NCBI RefSeq assembly: GCF_014202975.1
Contig: NZ_JACHHZ010000003.1
Coordinates: 868,001-932,000, forward strand
Length of the DNA stretch: 64,000 bases
Reading direction: 5' to 3'
DNA from: Povalibacter uvarum
GTDB lineage: Bacteria; Pseudomonadota; Gammaproteobacteria; Steroidobacterales; Steroidobacteraceae
Positions 25,127 to 33,683 of the stretch are shown piece after piece (position 1 is the stretch's first letter; every line of letters begins with the position of its first letter). The notes below the pieces were generated by a model. The model made no database searches. It was not told the origin of the DNA and was given only the letters and a program-made list of their open reading frames with translations. The position numbers and the translations under genes were made by a program.

Positions 25127-26566
25127 ATGGCACTTGTCATCAACACGAACGTGATGTCGCTGAATGCTCAACGCAACCTCACGACATCGGGCAACCAGCT
25201 CGCGACGTCCCTGCAGCGTCTGTCTTCCGGTCTGCGCATCAACAGCGCGAAGGATGACGCCGCCGGTCTCGCGATTTCCGAGCGTATGACCACGCAGATC
25301 ACGGGCCTCAACATGGCTGCCCGTAATGCGAACGACGGCATTTCGCTGGCGCAGACCACTGAAGGCGCGCTGCAGGAAGTGACCAGCAACCTTCAGCGTA
25401 TCCGCGAACTGGCCGTGCAGTCGGCCAACGCGACGAACAGCGACAGCGACCGCGCTGCCCTGAACGCCGAAGTGTCGCAGCGTATTGCTGAAATCGACCG
25501 TATCGCCAGCCAGACGTCGTTCAACGGCCGCAAGGTCCTCGACGGCTCGTTCGGCAGCGCGACCTTCCAGGTCGGCGCGAACGTCGGTGAGACGATCGGC
25601 ATCTCCCTCAACACCAGCATGAAGACTTCGGCCGTCGGTGCCGTTGCTCAGGCTGAGTCGATCTCGACGAGCGGCGCTTTCGAAGCCGTGTACATCGAAG
25701 ACGGCGACCTGACGATCGACTACGGCGCGGGTTCGGCTGTGAACGTTGCCGCTGGCACGTACACCAGCGCGACGCAGCTCGCCCAGGCGATCAACGCGGC
25801 AGCGACCACCAGCAACGCCGGCGTTGCAGTGAACGTTGCTTCGATCAACGGCAGCGGCGAAATCGTCCTCACGGGCGGCGCAACGGCTGCTGACACGGTC
25901 ACCGCGGCTGGCACGGCTTCCACGCTCCTCGGTCTCGCGAACGCCGCAGGCAGCGGCGCCACGGGCACCAGCACGGCGGTGGCGAACTCGTTCAACGGCA
26001 TGACGCTCGCTGCAACCGAATTCACGGTTCAGGTTGGCGACGGCACGGCTGTCGACCTCGCCGGCACGTACGCAACGACTCAGGACTTCGTCGACAAGCT
26101 GAACAGCGTGTCGGGCGTGACTGCGTCGCTCACGGAAGATGGCACGATCAGCATCTCCTCGACCGACAACCTGACGTTCTCGGGTGCGGTTGCTACGGGC
26201 AACACGGCTCGCCAGTTCGACTTCAACACGACCACGTACGTCCCGGCCGGTAACCTGGAAAGCGTGAACGTGTCGAGCGCGGACGAAGCGAACGACGCCA
26301 TCCTGCGTGTCGACGCCGCTCTGACTTCGGTCAGCGCGCTGCGCAGCGACCTGGGTGCTATCCAGAACCGCTTCCAGTCGACCATCAACAACCTGCAGAC
26401 GGTGTCGGAGAACCTCTCGGCTTCCCGCAGCCGTATTCAGGACACGGACTTCGCGGCTGAAACGGCTGCTCTGACCCGCGCTCAGATCCTGCAGCAGGCA
26501 GGTACGGCGATGGTCGCGCAGGCGAACTCGGCTCCGCAGAACGTGCTGAGCCTGCTCCGTGGTTAA
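25127..26566 (+). CDS. fliC: Flagellin FliC (filament subunit)
   Basis: The 479 residues have the conserved D0/D1 N-terminus ([43 protein letters not shown]) and C-terminus ([45 protein letters not shown]). The Ala/Thr/Gly-rich middle (about 180-390) is the variable surface-exposed part. AGGAG lies 8 nt before the ATG. Expression should be late, from the sigma-28 promoter upstream; a strong terminator follows at 26619, so much of the transcript should be monocistronic, as expected for an abundant protein. Confidence 0.97.
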   Translation: MALVINTNVMSLNAQRNLTTSGNQLATSLQRLSSGLRINSAKDDAAGLAISERMTTQITGLNMAARNANDGISLAQTTEGALQEVTSNLQRIRELAVQSANATNSDSDRAALNAEVSQRIAEIDRIASQTSFNGRKVLDGSFGSATFQVGANVGETIGISLNTSMKTSAVGAVAQAESISTSGAFEAVYIEDGDLTIDYGAGSAVNVAAGTYTSATQLAQAINAAATTSNAGVAVNVASINGSGEIVLTGGATAADTVTAAGTASTLLGLANAAGSGATGTSTAVANSFNGMTLAATEFTVQVGDGTAVDLAGTYATTQDFVDKLNSVSGVTASLTEDGTISISSTDNLTFSGAVATGNTARQFDFNTTTYVPAGNLESVNVSSADEANDAILRVDAALTSVSALRSDLGAIQNRFQSTINNLQTVSENLSASRSRIQDTDFAAETAALTRAQILQQAGTAMVAQANSAPQNVLSLLRG

Positions 26567-26618
26567 TCCACGGTGATGTGAGACGACGATGACCCAACGC
26601 CCTAGGGCGAACAGGTCC

Positions 26619-26674
26619 GCAGCAGGCGGTGAGGGGCGCAAGCCTCTCACTGCCTGCTGCTTTTTCGTTGTTTT
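26619..26674 (+). terminator. Intrinsic terminator after fliC
   Basis: GCAGCAGGC pairs with GCCTGCTGC and the stem continues through GTGAG/CTCAC, followed by TTTTTCGTTGTTTT. It lies 53 bp after the flagellin stop. Confidence 0.92.
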
Positions 26675-26698
26675 ACCTCGTCGAGGAGGGCTGTTGTC

Positions 26699-27070
26699 AT
26701 GAGAACCGATGCACCGACACCTGTAGCGACTTCACCTGCGAGGAACGGCGCGAGCCCCGCACAGTCGGCCGCTGGCGCGAAAGTTGCTGAGGAATCCCAG
26801 GTTGCCGCTGCCGCCGAAAAAATGACGCAGCAGCCGGCACAGGATGTGAACACAGCGGTGCGGGCAGCAGCGCAACAGATCGATTCGTATTTGAAGAGCG
26901 TCGGCCGGCAGGTTGAATTCCGGGTCGACGATGACACGGGAACGACGGTAGTCACCGTACGCGAAACCGCGACGGGCGAAGTGATCCGGCAGATCCCCAA
27001 CGAGGAAGTGCTGCAGCTCGCGCGGCGCTTCGAAGCCAGTTCGGGCGCGTTGCTCGACCTGGTCGTCTGA
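26699..27070 (+). CDS. flaG: FlaG family protein
   Basis: The 123 residues have a Pro/Ala-rich variable N-terminus (about 1-45). The FlaG domain follows, with IDSYLKSVGRQVEFRVDDDTGTTVVTVRE and GEVIRQIPNEEVLQLARRFE. FlaG influences filament length in Pseudomonas and Campylobacter. A GAGGAGGG ribosome binding site precedes the ATG. It lies between flagellin and fliD, the standard position. It may be read past the fliC terminator or from an unseen promoter in the 24 bp between the terminator and the start. Confidence 0.93.
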   Translation: MRTDAPTPVATSPARNGASPAQSAAGAKVAEESQVAAAAEKMTQQPAQDVNTAVRAAAQQIDSYLKSVGRQVEFRVDDDTGTTVVTVRETATGEVIRQIPNEEVLQLARRFEASSGALLDLVV

Positions 27071-27083
27071 CGAGGAGTAGACA

Positions 27084-28478
27084 ATGGCAACGGTAGGTGC
27101 AGTCGGCGGTTCGCAGATCGATGTGCAGGGACTCGTGTCCCAGCTCGTGGCGGCTGAACGAGCCCGACCCGAAGCCCAGATCGAACGCGACACGGGTCGC
27201 GTCACCACCCAGATTTCAGCGCTCGGCCAGCTCATGGGCTCGCTGGCGACCTTTCGCTCTTCACTGTCGTCGCTGCAGACGGTCGGTACGTTCAGTACGC
27301 GGGCCGTGAAGAGCACCAACGAAGACGTGATCACAGCAAGCGTCGGCGGCGGCGCCGTGCCAGGCAGCTACGACATCGATGTGGAATCGGTGGCGCAGGC
27401 TCACCAGATTTCCTCGAATCCCTTCGCCGGCGGCGGCACTACCGTCGTCGGGACCGGCTCGCTGACGCTCTCCATGGGCGGCAAGAGCTTCACGGTCGCG
27501 ATCGAGGACGGCAAAGCGACGCTTGCGGACATCCGCAACAAGATCAACTCGGCGAACGACAATGTCGGCGTCCGTGCAACCCTGGTCCAGGGCACGACGG
27601 GCACGCGTCTGGTGCTGTCGTCGTCGACGACCGGCGCAGCGAACACGATCGAAGTGACGCAGTCCGGCGGCAATGGCGGTCTGGCCCAGCTGACCTACGG
27701 CACCGGGAACACCGCGAACTACACGCAGGTCAAGGAAGCCCAGGACGCGGTGATCTACATCGCGGGCGAGAAGATGACCAGCGCGAGCAACACGATCGAC
27801 AGCGCGATCGACGGCCTGACGCTGACGGTCAAGAGGCCGACGACGGAGGAGAGCGGTCCGGCGACGTTGAACGTCACGTACGACAGCTCCGCCGTCACGA
27901 CGCGCGTCAAGAGCTTCGTCACGGCCTATAACGCGCTCGTTTCGCAGATTGCGAAGCTGCGCAGCTATGATCCCGCGACCGAGACGGCCGGTCCGATGCT
28001 CGGCGACTCGCTGCTCACCAGCATCGAAAGCGAGCTGCGCCGGACCGTCAGCGGCGTGGTGCCCGGCCAGGCGAAGGGATTCGAAACCCTGGCGGCCATC
28101 GGCATCACGACTCAGCTCGACGGCTCGCTCGGCATCGACGACGCCAAGCTGCAGAAGGCGCTGGGCAGCAACTTCGAATCCGTCGGCAAGCTGTTCGGCT
28201 CCGAGGACGGCATTGCCCGCAAGCTCTTTGCCCAGATCGATGGGCGACTGAAGACGGGCGGTGCACTCGATACGCGCAACAAGACACTCACCGACCAGCA
28301 GCGCGCCATCGAGAAGCGCAAAGACGATCTCGACGTGCGCATGGCCGCGGTCGCTCAGAACTACTTGCAGCAGTTCACGCGCCTCGACACGCTGCTGTCG
28401 CAGCTCCAGGTCACCTCGAGCTACCTGACGCAGCAGATCGAGTCGCTGGGGAATCTGAACAAGGCATCTTCGAGATAG
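27084..28478 (+). CDS. fliD: Flagellar filament cap protein FliD (HAP2)
   Basis: FliD caps the filament and helps flagellin fold at the tip. The 464 residues start with IDVQGLVSQLVAAERA and coiled N-terminal helices. The FliD N domain follows (AVKSTNEDVITASVGGGAVPGSYDIDVESVAQAHQ). The C-terminal domain ends with RLDTLLSQLQVTSSYLTQQIESLGNLNK, a coiled coil. The start is 13 bp after flaG with a GAGGAG site. An element with an intrinsic terminator in its loop follows the stop directly. Confidence 0.95.
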   Translation: MATVGAVGGSQIDVQGLVSQLVAAERARPEAQIERDTGRVTTQISALGQLMGSLATFRSSLSSLQTVGTFSTRAVKSTNEDVITASVGGGAVPGSYDIDVESVAQAHQISSNPFAGGGTTVVGTGSLTLSMGGKSFTVAIEDGKATLADIRNKINSANDNVGVRATLVQGTTGTRLVLSSSTTGAANTIEVTQSGGNGGLAQLTYGTGNTANYTQVKEAQDAVIYIAGEKMTSASNTIDSAIDGLTLTVKRPTTEESGPATLNVTYDSSAVTTRVKSFVTAYNALVSQIAKLRSYDPATETAGPMLGDSLLTSIESELRRTVSGVVPGQAKGFETLAAIGITTQLDGSLGIDDAKLQKALGSNFESVGKLFGSEDGIARKLFAQIDGRLKTGGALDTRNKTLTDQQRAIEKRKDDLDVRMAAVAQNYLQQFTRLDTLLSQLQVTSSYLTQQIESLGNLNKASSR

Positions 28479-28595
28479 CCAGATAGCCAGCTAGCCGGCT
28501 AGCCAGCTAGCTATTGGCCAGAGAACCCGTTGGGAGGGGACGCTCCCTTCTCGCTTTTTTCTGGCTAGCAGGCTAGCGGGCTAGCTGGCTAGCAA
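28477..28595. repeat. Octamer inverted-repeat element, GCTAGCCA family (fliD-fliS)
   Basis: The left arm begins in the fliD stop codon: four 8-bp AGCCAGAT/AGCCAGCT/AGCCGGCT-type units, then TTGGCCAGAG. The right arm is TTCTGGCTAG, CAGGCTAG, CGGGCTAG, CTGGCTAG. The period is 8, unlike the 7-bp families, but the CAGA/TCTG inner boundaries are the same. The loop contains an intrinsic terminator. Confidence 0.88.
28521..28560 (+). terminator. Intrinsic terminator in the loop of the fliD-fliS element
   Basis: GAGAA and GGGAG pair with CTCCC and TTCTC, with a bulge on the 5' side, followed by GCTTTTTT. It ends the fliC-flaG-fliD unit before the fliS promoter. Confidence 0.75.
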
Positions 28596-28606
28596 GCTTT
28601 CTTAGC

Positions 28607-28633
28607 TCAAGGTTCGGCCCGGAAGGCCGATGA
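28607..28633 (+). promoter_or_regulatory. Sigma-28 (FliA) promoter of the fliS operon
   Basis: TCAA, exactly 15 nt, GCCGATGA: seven of eight -10 positions match. It lies between the terminator and fliS, 35 bp before the start codon. Its spacer closely resembles that of the fliC promoter. Confidence 0.8.
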
Positions 28634-28667
28634 CTCTCGTAGAAGGATTCTGCGGAGCACTCATCAA

Positions 28668-29084
28668 ATGAACGCGTATGCGCGCACATCGAACCTGGCT
28701 GCCTACCAGAGCGCTGCTGCTCATGGGGGCGTGGCTGCGTCCGATCCGCATCGCCTGATCGTCATGCTCATGGACGGCGCACTGGAGCGTATTGCGACGG
28801 CGCGTGGCTGCATGCAGCGCGGCGAGACGGCCGAGAAGGCACGGCTCCTCAATCGCTCCGTTCAGATCGTCGCTGAATTGCGCGGCAGCCTGGATCTGTC
28901 CGCGGGCGGCCAGATCGCCGCCAACCTCAGCGAGCTCTACGACTACATGAGCCGTCGCCTGCTCTCGGCGCTCGCCAACAACCAGGTCGAGCTGCTGGAC
29001 GAAGTGAGCAAGCTCCTGAACGACATTCGCAGCGCGTGGGTCGCGATCCCCGCGCAGGCGCAGAAGCGTCCGGGGACCCCATGA
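28668..29084 (+). CDS. fliS: Flagellin export chaperone FliS
   Basis: FliS binds newly made flagellin and keeps it unfolded for export. The 138 residues contain the family core: NAYARTSNLAAYQSA, DPHRLIVMLMDGALERIATARG, LNRSVQIVAELRGSLD, and LYDYMSRRLLSALANNQVELLDEVSKLLNDIRSAW. All helices of the four-helix bundle are visible. It overlaps the next gene by 4 bp (ATGA). Confidence 0.95.
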   Translation: MNAYARTSNLAAYQSAAAHGGVAASDPHRLIVMLMDGALERIATARGCMQRGETAEKARLLNRSVQIVAELRGSLDLSAGGQIAANLSELYDYMSRRLLSALANNQVELLDEVSKLLNDIRSAWVAIPAQAQKRPGTP

Positions 29085-29434
29085 CCTCAGCAATCGCAGA
29101 CAGCGTGCTCGCGGTGACTCACAAGCTCGTGCATCAGGCGATGCATGGGCAGTGGACGGAAGTCCCGAAGACCGTCGAGGAGCGCCGTGTGCTGCTCGAC
29201 CGGCTCAGCGCCAGCGCGTCGCCGTCGGACCAGCAATGGCTAGGTGCTTTGCGCCAGGCGATGGCTGAATCCGATGCCGCCGTGGCCAAGATCGCCGCAG
29301 CGGATGCGCCCGAAGTCGGGCTGGTGTCCGGGCCGAAGGAAGGCGTCCATCCCGCCGATCCGGCGTCCGTCGCCAACAGCGCGTCCGCCAACAGCGTGGA
29401 CACGACGCTCGATATGATCCTGAAGAGCAGGTAA
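29081..29434 (+). CDS. FliT-like flagellar protein
   Basis: This 117-residue protein is mostly helical in its first half (SVLAVTHKLVHQAMHGQWTEVPKTVEERRVLLDRL), the hallmark pattern of FliT/FliS-neighbour chaperones, with a variable, disordered C-terminus. FliT helps export the cap FliD and in enterics also binds FlhDC. Assignment rests mainly on position after fliS with ATGA overlap, size and helical pattern; sequence similarity is weak. It is followed 16 bp later by the PilZ-like gene. Confidence 0.7.
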   Translation: MTSAIADSVLAVTHKLVHQAMHGQWTEVPKTVEERRVLLDRLSASASPSDQQWLGALRQAMAESDAAVAKIAAADAPEVGLVSGPKEGVHPADPASVANSASANSVDTTLDMILKSR

Positions 29435-29450
29435 CTCCAGGGGAAGGGTC

Positions 29451-30017
29451 ATGTACGAGGGACTGGATACCATCGTTCTCTACGAAGAGCTGGCCTACGA
29501 AGACGTAGTGCCGGTCGCGTGGCGTTCGCTGCCGGAACCCTTCAATCCGGCTGTCGTCGGCAGCTATGCCGATCGCAACCTGCGTGCTTTGCAGGCCCTG
29601 GCCGCGCTCGAAGAGCACGGACAGGTCGAGAAGCCGGACGATTCGCCTCATGCCGCGGACATTGCGCGGCTGGACCTGAAGGTCAACCTGCTGCTCGACA
29701 TGGTCGGGCAGCTCCTGGTCGCCAGCCATCCGCGGCCGCGTACCACGTCGATCCGCTTCAACGCCCTGGGCGCCGTGTGGGAAGGGAACCCGCCGATACC
29801 CGTGCTCGGCAACCAGGGGGTCCTCGAGGTCTATCTGCGCGATTGCATCGCCGAACCGCTGCGCCTCGTCGGACGCATCGCGTCGATTTCGCCGGAAGGT
29901 CGCATCAAGGCGCGCTTCATTCCTCCCGGCGAGCACATCGCCGACCTGCTCGAGAAGCTCGCCTTCCGCAAACATCGCCGCCAGGTCGCGGGCGCGAAGC
30001 AACCGAAGAAATTGTGA
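29451..30017 (+). CDS. Atypical PilZ-domain protein (tPilZ-like)
   Basis: The 188 residues start MYEGLDTIVLYEELAYEDVVPVAW. A long helix holds DIARLDLKVNLLLDMVGQLL (about 69-88), then a small beta-barrel domain (TSIRFNALGAVWEGNPPIPVLGNQGVLEVYLR ... ISPEGRIKARFIPPGEHIADLLEKLAFRKHRR). A helix inserted before a PilZ-like barrel matches the tetrameric XC_6012-type PilZ family. I do not see the RxxxR plus DxSxxG motif needed for c-di-GMP binding, so it is probably a structural or non-binding PilZ. Position in a flagellar operon suggests a motility role. Confidence 0.78.
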   Translation: MYEGLDTIVLYEELAYEDVVPVAWRSLPEPFNPAVVGSYADRNLRALQALAALEEHGQVEKPDDSPHAADIARLDLKVNLLLDMVGQLLVASHPRPRTTSIRFNALGAVWEGNPPIPVLGNQGVLEVYLRDCIAEPLRLVGRIASISPEGRIKARFIPPGEHIADLLEKLAFRKHRRQVAGAKQPKKL

Positions 30018-30471
30018 TGCGCTCGTGAGGGTCGACGTCGCTGTCGGCCAAGTGTCATACACGCTCACGCTGCTTTTCGGATGCTCGTCGCGTCGTCGCT
30101 GCGTCACCGAATCATTTCGCGATCGCGAAATTTTGCGCACACACAGTTGCAGCAGAAACTTTTCGCATCATCGATGCGTGACGCGTCGCACGCGATGTAC
30201 GCACAACCTCTCACGCACATCTAATCCGTTCCCTGATGCATGCGCCAAATAATTGGCAGCAGTTCACGTGCGCAATTTGTTCAGGGATACCCTGATAGTC
30301 CGAACTCGCGGCACGATCACAATCACTCGCAAGTCGCATAACAACGACGAGTTTCTGACGCGAAGGAATCGCTCGCATGAGCACGCAGCACTCGCTGCGG
30401 TGATTACCTCAAGCGACTGCGAAAGCGTCAGGGAATTGCTGAGTGAGGCTCGGACGAGCCGGGGAAGCGGA
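30018..30471 (+). other. Long leader/intergenic region upstream of fleQ
   Basis: This 454-bp stretch has no credible gene and is more AT-rich than its flanks. It holds a perfect 18-bp palindrome at 30114-30131, a CGCAT...ATGCG hairpin at about 30166-30180, and an open frame fused to fleQ that starts near 30253. Its translation lacks similarity to the FleQ N-terminus, so I excluded it. Promoters and operators of the flagellar master regulator are expected here. Confidence 0.6.
30114..30131. promoter_or_regulatory. 18-bp perfect palindrome upstream of fleQ
   Basis: ATTTCGCGATCGCGAAAT is identical to its reverse complement, which suits a dimeric DNA-binding protein. It lies 341 bp before the fleQ ATG. 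The regulator is unknown. Confidence 0.5.
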
Positions 30472-32007
30472 ATGAATTTGAACGATACGGCAAGAATGAG
30501 AGTGACCGGCCTGCAGCGCGCTGTCGTCTATGACTGCGACGTCGAGCGGGCCGAGCAGGTCGCCGCCGTTCTGAAGTTTCTCGATCTCGAACCCCTGCTG
30601 ATCGACCACGCCGCGCTGATGCGCGCGATGATCCAGTCGCCGAACACGCCGCCGGCGCTGCTCGTCGGCGATGTGGGGGACTCTCCGGACTGGCGCGAAC
30701 TCGGCGCCGCACTCCGCGAACAACTCGGCGACGTGCCGGTCGTTGCCTACGGCTCGGCCGCCGCAGCCGACCAGCTCATTCAGGCCGTCGGCGCCGCCCG
30801 CGTCATCCGCCTGCCGTTCCCCTTCAAATATCAGAGCCTCGCCAAGGTGCTGCACGTGCCGGCGCAGGCTGCTCTCGAAGAAGCCGGCCAGGTCGTCATG
30901 CCGACCGGCCACTCGGAAGCGATCAAGGAAGTCAGCCGCCTGATCCGTCAGGTGGCGGCCCACGATTCGAGCGTCCTGATCCTCGGCGAGTCCGGCACCG
31001 GCAAGGAACTGGCGGCACGCGCCATTCACGACGCCAGCCCGCGTCGCCAGCGGCCGTTCGTCGCGATCAACTGCGGCGCGATTCCTTCCGAACTGCTCGA
31101 GAGCGAACTGTTCGGTCACGAGAAGGGTTCGTTCACCGGTGCGGTCACCGCCCGCAAGGGTCGGTTCGAGATCGCCGAAGGCGGCACGCTGTTCCTCGAT
31201 GAGATCGGCGACATGAGCCTGCCGATGCAGGTGAAGCTGCTCCGCGTCCTTCAGGAGCGGGTGTTCGAGCGGGTTGGCAATCACGCGCCGATCCGTTGCA
31301 ACGTACGCATCATCGCGGCCACGCACCGCAATCTCGAAGAGTCGATCGCTCGCGGCATGTTCCGCGAGGACCTCTTCTATCGCCTGAACGTATTCCCCAT
31401 CGAAATGCCGGCCCTGCGCGAGCGCGTGCAGGACATCCCGCTGCTGATCCGCGATTTCGCGGCTCGCAATGTGACCGAAGGGCGCAGCCGCATAGAGCTG
31501 ACCACCCGCACCCTCGAAGCGCTCAATCGGCACCCCTGGCCAGGCAACGTGCGCGAGCTCGGCAACCTGATCGAGCGGCTCTCGATCCTCTGCCCGAACC
31601 GCAAGGTCGATCTCACTGATCTGCCGCTCAAGTACCGCCCGGCCGGCGTCGTCGAGGATCTGATGAGCAGGGTCGACGAGGATGCGCTGCAAGCCGCTTC
31701 GCTGCCGCCGCTGCCCGAAGAGCTCGAAGAGAACGAGCTGGCCGAATTCGCGATGGACGATCGCGAAGCGTTCTCGATGCTGACCGAACCCGTCTCCCAT
31801 GAAACCCTGGCGGAACTGCCGGCTGAAGGCCTCGACCTGCGCGATCACCTCTTCGAGATCGAGCGCACGCTGATCCGTCAGGCCCTTACGCGCGCCGGCG
31901 GCACCGTTGCGCATGCAGCGCGGCTGCTCAAGCTGCGTCGCACGACGCTCGTGGAAAAGCTCCGCAAATTCGAAATGCTGAACGAAGCGGCAGCGACAGA
32001 AGTTTGA
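30472..32007 (+). CDS. fleQ: Flagellar master regulator FleQ (sigma-54 activator)
   Basis: This enhancer-binding protein of 511 residues has three parts: an N-terminal FleQ receiver-like domain (about 16-130, without an obvious phosphorylation triad), an AAA+ domain with Walker A GESGTGKE at 172-179 and Walker [12 protein letters not shown] near 233-243, and a C-terminal Fis-type HTH ([25 protein letters not shown]). The sigma-54 contact loop reads GSFTGA instead of GAFTGA, a tolerated variant. It should activate the sigma-54 promoters found before flgB, fliL, flhA and the FleR-like gene, with FlhG (50172) as antagonist. The ATG was chosen from domain homology with GGGGAAG upstream. Confidence 0.94.
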   Translation: MNLNDTARMRVTGLQRAVVYDCDVERAEQVAAVLKFLDLEPLLIDHAALMRAMIQSPNTPPALLVGDVGDSPDWRELGAALREQLGDVPVVAYGSAAAADQLIQAVGAARVIRLPFPFKYQSLAKVLHVPAQAALEEAGQVVMPTGHSEAIKEVSRLIRQVAAHDSSVLILGESGTGKELAARAIHDASPRRQRPFVAINCGAIPSELLESELFGHEKGSFTGAVTARKGRFEIAEGGTLFLDEIGDMSLPMQVKLLRVLQERVFERVGNHAPIRCNVRIIAATHRNLEESIARGMFREDLFYRLNVFPIEMPALRERVQDIPLLIRDFAARNVTEGRSRIELTTRTLEALNRHPWPGNVRELGNLIERLSILCPNRKVDLTDLPLKYRPAGVVEDLMSRVDEDALQAASLPPLPEELEENELAEFAMDDREAFSMLTEPVSHETLAELPAEGLDLRDHLFEIERTLIRQALTRAGGTVAHAARLLKLRRTTLVEKLRKFEMLNEAAATEV

Positions 32008-32116
32008 CGGCGGCACGGCCAAAGGTTGCCGCAGGGGACACGGATCACACGGCAGGAGGCTGCCACCTGTGACCGGGTCCACAGGATCGAGTGCCAGGTG
32101 AGGTCGGGAGGGGCAC

Positions 32117-32132
32117 TGGAACAGAACTTGCT
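32117..32132 (+). promoter_or_regulatory. Sigma-54 promoter of the FleR-like gene
   Basis: TGGAACAGAACTTGCT keeps GG and GC 10 nt apart and the TTGC box. The predicted start near 32143 is only 4 bp before the first ATG at 32147, which argues for a downstream start codon. Confidence 0.75.
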
Positions 32133-32170
32133 CCTTCAGTGCCGCAATGAACGCCAACGCATACAGAGAG

Positions 32171-32258
32171 GACATGGGTAACGGGGCCTGGGGCTCGGGT
32201 CAGAGCGACTCAGCTTCCGTTCCTGCCCATGTCCCGAGCCCCGACCCCCGCGTCCCCC
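32171..32258. repeat. Heptamer inverted-repeat element, GGGnnnn family (5' end of the FleR-like gene)
   Basis: The left arm reads GGGTAAC, GGGGCCT, GGGGCTC, GGGTCAGAG. The right arm on the other strand reads GGGGGTC, GGGGCTC, GGGACAT, GGGCAGGAACGG. The period is 7 and the CAGA inner boundary is shared with the other families. It lies between the sigma-54 promoter and the AAA+ domain coding region. Confidence 0.75.
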
Positions 32259-33268
32259 CTGTGGATTTCGTCGCGGTCGCCCCCGAATCCCTGAGGCTCG
32301 CTACGCTTGCTCGCCGGGTCGCGGCCAGCGACTGCACCGTGCTGATCGCCGGCGAATCAGGCACCGGCAAGGAAGTCCTCGCCCGGTTCATTCATCGCAG
32401 CTCGCCGCGTGCAAGTCATCCGTTCATCGCGGTCAATTGTGCGGCGATCCCCGAGAACATGCTCGAAGCGATGCTGTTCGGCCATGAGCGCGGTGCCTTC
32501 ACCGGCGCGCACGCAAGCCACGTCGGCAAGTTCGAGCAGGCGCAGAACGGCACGCTGCTTCTCGATGAAGTCACCGAGATGCCGCTGGGGCTGCAGGCAA
32601 AGCTGCTGCGCGTCCTGCAGGAACGTGAAGTGGAGCGGATCGGTGGTCGAGCGGCAGTCGCGCTCAATGTCCGCGTGCTGGCAACCACGAATCGCAACCT
32701 TCGCGCCGAAGTGACCGCCGGTCGTTTCCGCGAAGACCTTTACTACCGCCTGAATGTATTCCCTCTCTCGACGTCGCCGCTGCGCGATCGTCGTGACGAC
32801 GTGCTGCCGCTCGCCATGCGGTTGCTGACCTCGCGCTGCCGCGCGGGCGAGCGCATCCCGGCGCTGAGCGCAGACGCTGCTCACCTGCTGCTCACGTACG
32901 GTTGGCCGGGCAACGTGCGCGAGCTCGACAACGTGATGCAGCGGGCCCTGATTCTCTGCAATGGCGCAGTGATCGAAGCCGAGCACGTGCATCTGGAAGG
33001 CGCCGCAGGTTTGTGGGATCCGCCTCCGGCGCAGCGAGTCGAGGCGGTGATGCCCGAGAGTGTTCCGATGTCGGCGGCTGCGATCGCGGCACGCGCGGCG
33101 TCCAGCGCGCTCTCTCAGTCGCTGTCGGTCGCCGAGCGCGATCTGATTCTTGATGCGCTGCGCCTGGACAACGGTAATCGCCAGGCCGTCGCGAAGCGTC
33201 TCGGTATCAGCGCCCGCACGCTGCGCTACAAGCTCGCGAAGCTGCGCGAGTCAGGAGTCGAAGTATGA
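32174..33268 (+). CDS. FleR-like sigma-54 activator lacking a receiver domain
   Basis: The protein (364 residues from this start) goes straight into an AAA+ domain: GESGTGKE near 60-67, [12 protein letters not shown] ending near 112, [14 protein letters not shown], and [15 protein letters not shown]. It ends with a Fis-type HTH ([24 protein letters not shown]). FleR/FlrC, the class III activator, normally carries an N-terminal receiver phosphorylated by FleS. Here there is none, and no fleS is nearby, so activity may be set by expression alone. Start uncertain: ATG 32147 is nearly on the predicted transcription start, ATG 32174 follows GAGAGG, and GTG 32261 directly follows the repeat element and would give 335 residues starting at the AAA+ domain. 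Confidence 0.88.
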   Translation: MGNGAWGSGQSDSASVPAHVPSPDPRVPPVDFVAVAPESLRLATLARRVAASDCTVLIAGESGTGKEVLARFIHRSSPRASHPFIAVNCAAIPENMLEAMLFGHERGAFTGAHASHVGKFEQAQNGTLLLDEVTEMPLGLQAKLLRVLQEREVERIGGRAAVALNVRVLATTNRNLRAEVTAGRFREDLYYRLNVFPLSTSPLRDRRDDVLPLAMRLLTSRCRAGERIPALSADAAHLLLTYGWPGNVRELDNVMQRALILCNGAVIEAEHVHLEGAAGLWDPPPAQRVEAVMPESVPMSAAAIAARAASSALSQSLSVAERDLILDALRLDNGNRQAVAKRLGISARTLRYKLAKLRESGVEV

Positions 33269-33277
33269 GCAAGGAGA

Positions 33278-33310
33278 GAAGCGGTTAGCGGTTGGCGGTT
33301 GGCGGTTAGC
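33278..33310. repeat. Heptamer-array arm, GCGGTTA/GCGGTTG family (upstream of fliE)
   Basis: GAAG, GCGGTTA, GCGGTTG, GCGGTTG, GCGGTTA, then GCAAGAGAG, 10 bp after the FleR-like stop. No inverse arm before fliE. Confidence 0.8.
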
Positions 33311-33330
33311 AAGAGAGATAGAGCGCAATC

Positions 33331-33681
33331 ATGTCGTCTTTACAGATCGATGCAGTGCTTTCGCAGATCCGCGCCATGCAATCGCAGGTCCGCGGAGTCG
33401 GTGAACAGATGCCGCAAGGCCCGCAGGCCCTTGCCGGCGTACAGGACAAGGCAAACGCGCCTTCATTCTCGAACGTGCTGAAGCAGGGCCTCGATTCGGT
33501 GAACCAGGCCCAGCAGAAGGCGACGTCGCTGTCGACGCAGTTCGAACAGGGCGTGCCGGGCATCGAACTGCCCCAGGTGATGCTCGAGATGCAGAAGGCG
33601 AGCGTCTCGTTCCGGGCACTCACGGAAGTGCGGAACAAGATGGTCAGTGCGTATCAGGAAATCATGAACATGCCTATCTGA
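33331..33681 (+). CDS. fliE: Flagellar hook-basal body complex protein FliE
   Basis: FliE joins the MS-ring to the proximal rod. The 116 residues include a short variable start and FSNVLKQGLDSVNQAQQKATSLSTQFEQGVPGIELPQVMLEMQKASVSFRALTEVRNKMVSAYQEIMNMPI spread over about 48-116, which is the family's helical body. The final helix is the most conserved part. It is the first gene of the fliEFGHIJK set. A weak AGAGAG purine tract is the only possible ribosome binding site. Confidence 0.95.
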   Translation: MSSLQIDAVLSQIRAMQSQVRGVGEQMPQGPQALAGVQDKANAPSFSNVLKQGLDSVNQAQQKATSLSTQFEQGVPGIELPQVMLEMQKASVSFRALTEVRNKMVSAYQEIMNMPI

Positions 33682-33683
33682 AG

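Noticed and set aside
24887-26650. A 587-codon open frame antisense to fliC
   Set aside because: It is the mirror of the Ala/Thr-rich flagellin coding sequence in a GC-rich genome; no ribosome binding site and no recognisable domain. Similar long antisense frames opposite fliG, fliI, fliM, flhA and flhF were dropped for the same reason.
30253-30471. 73-residue N-terminal extension of FleQ
   Set aside because: It precedes the conserved FleQ domain start, has different composition, and ATG 30472 has a purine-rich site upstream.
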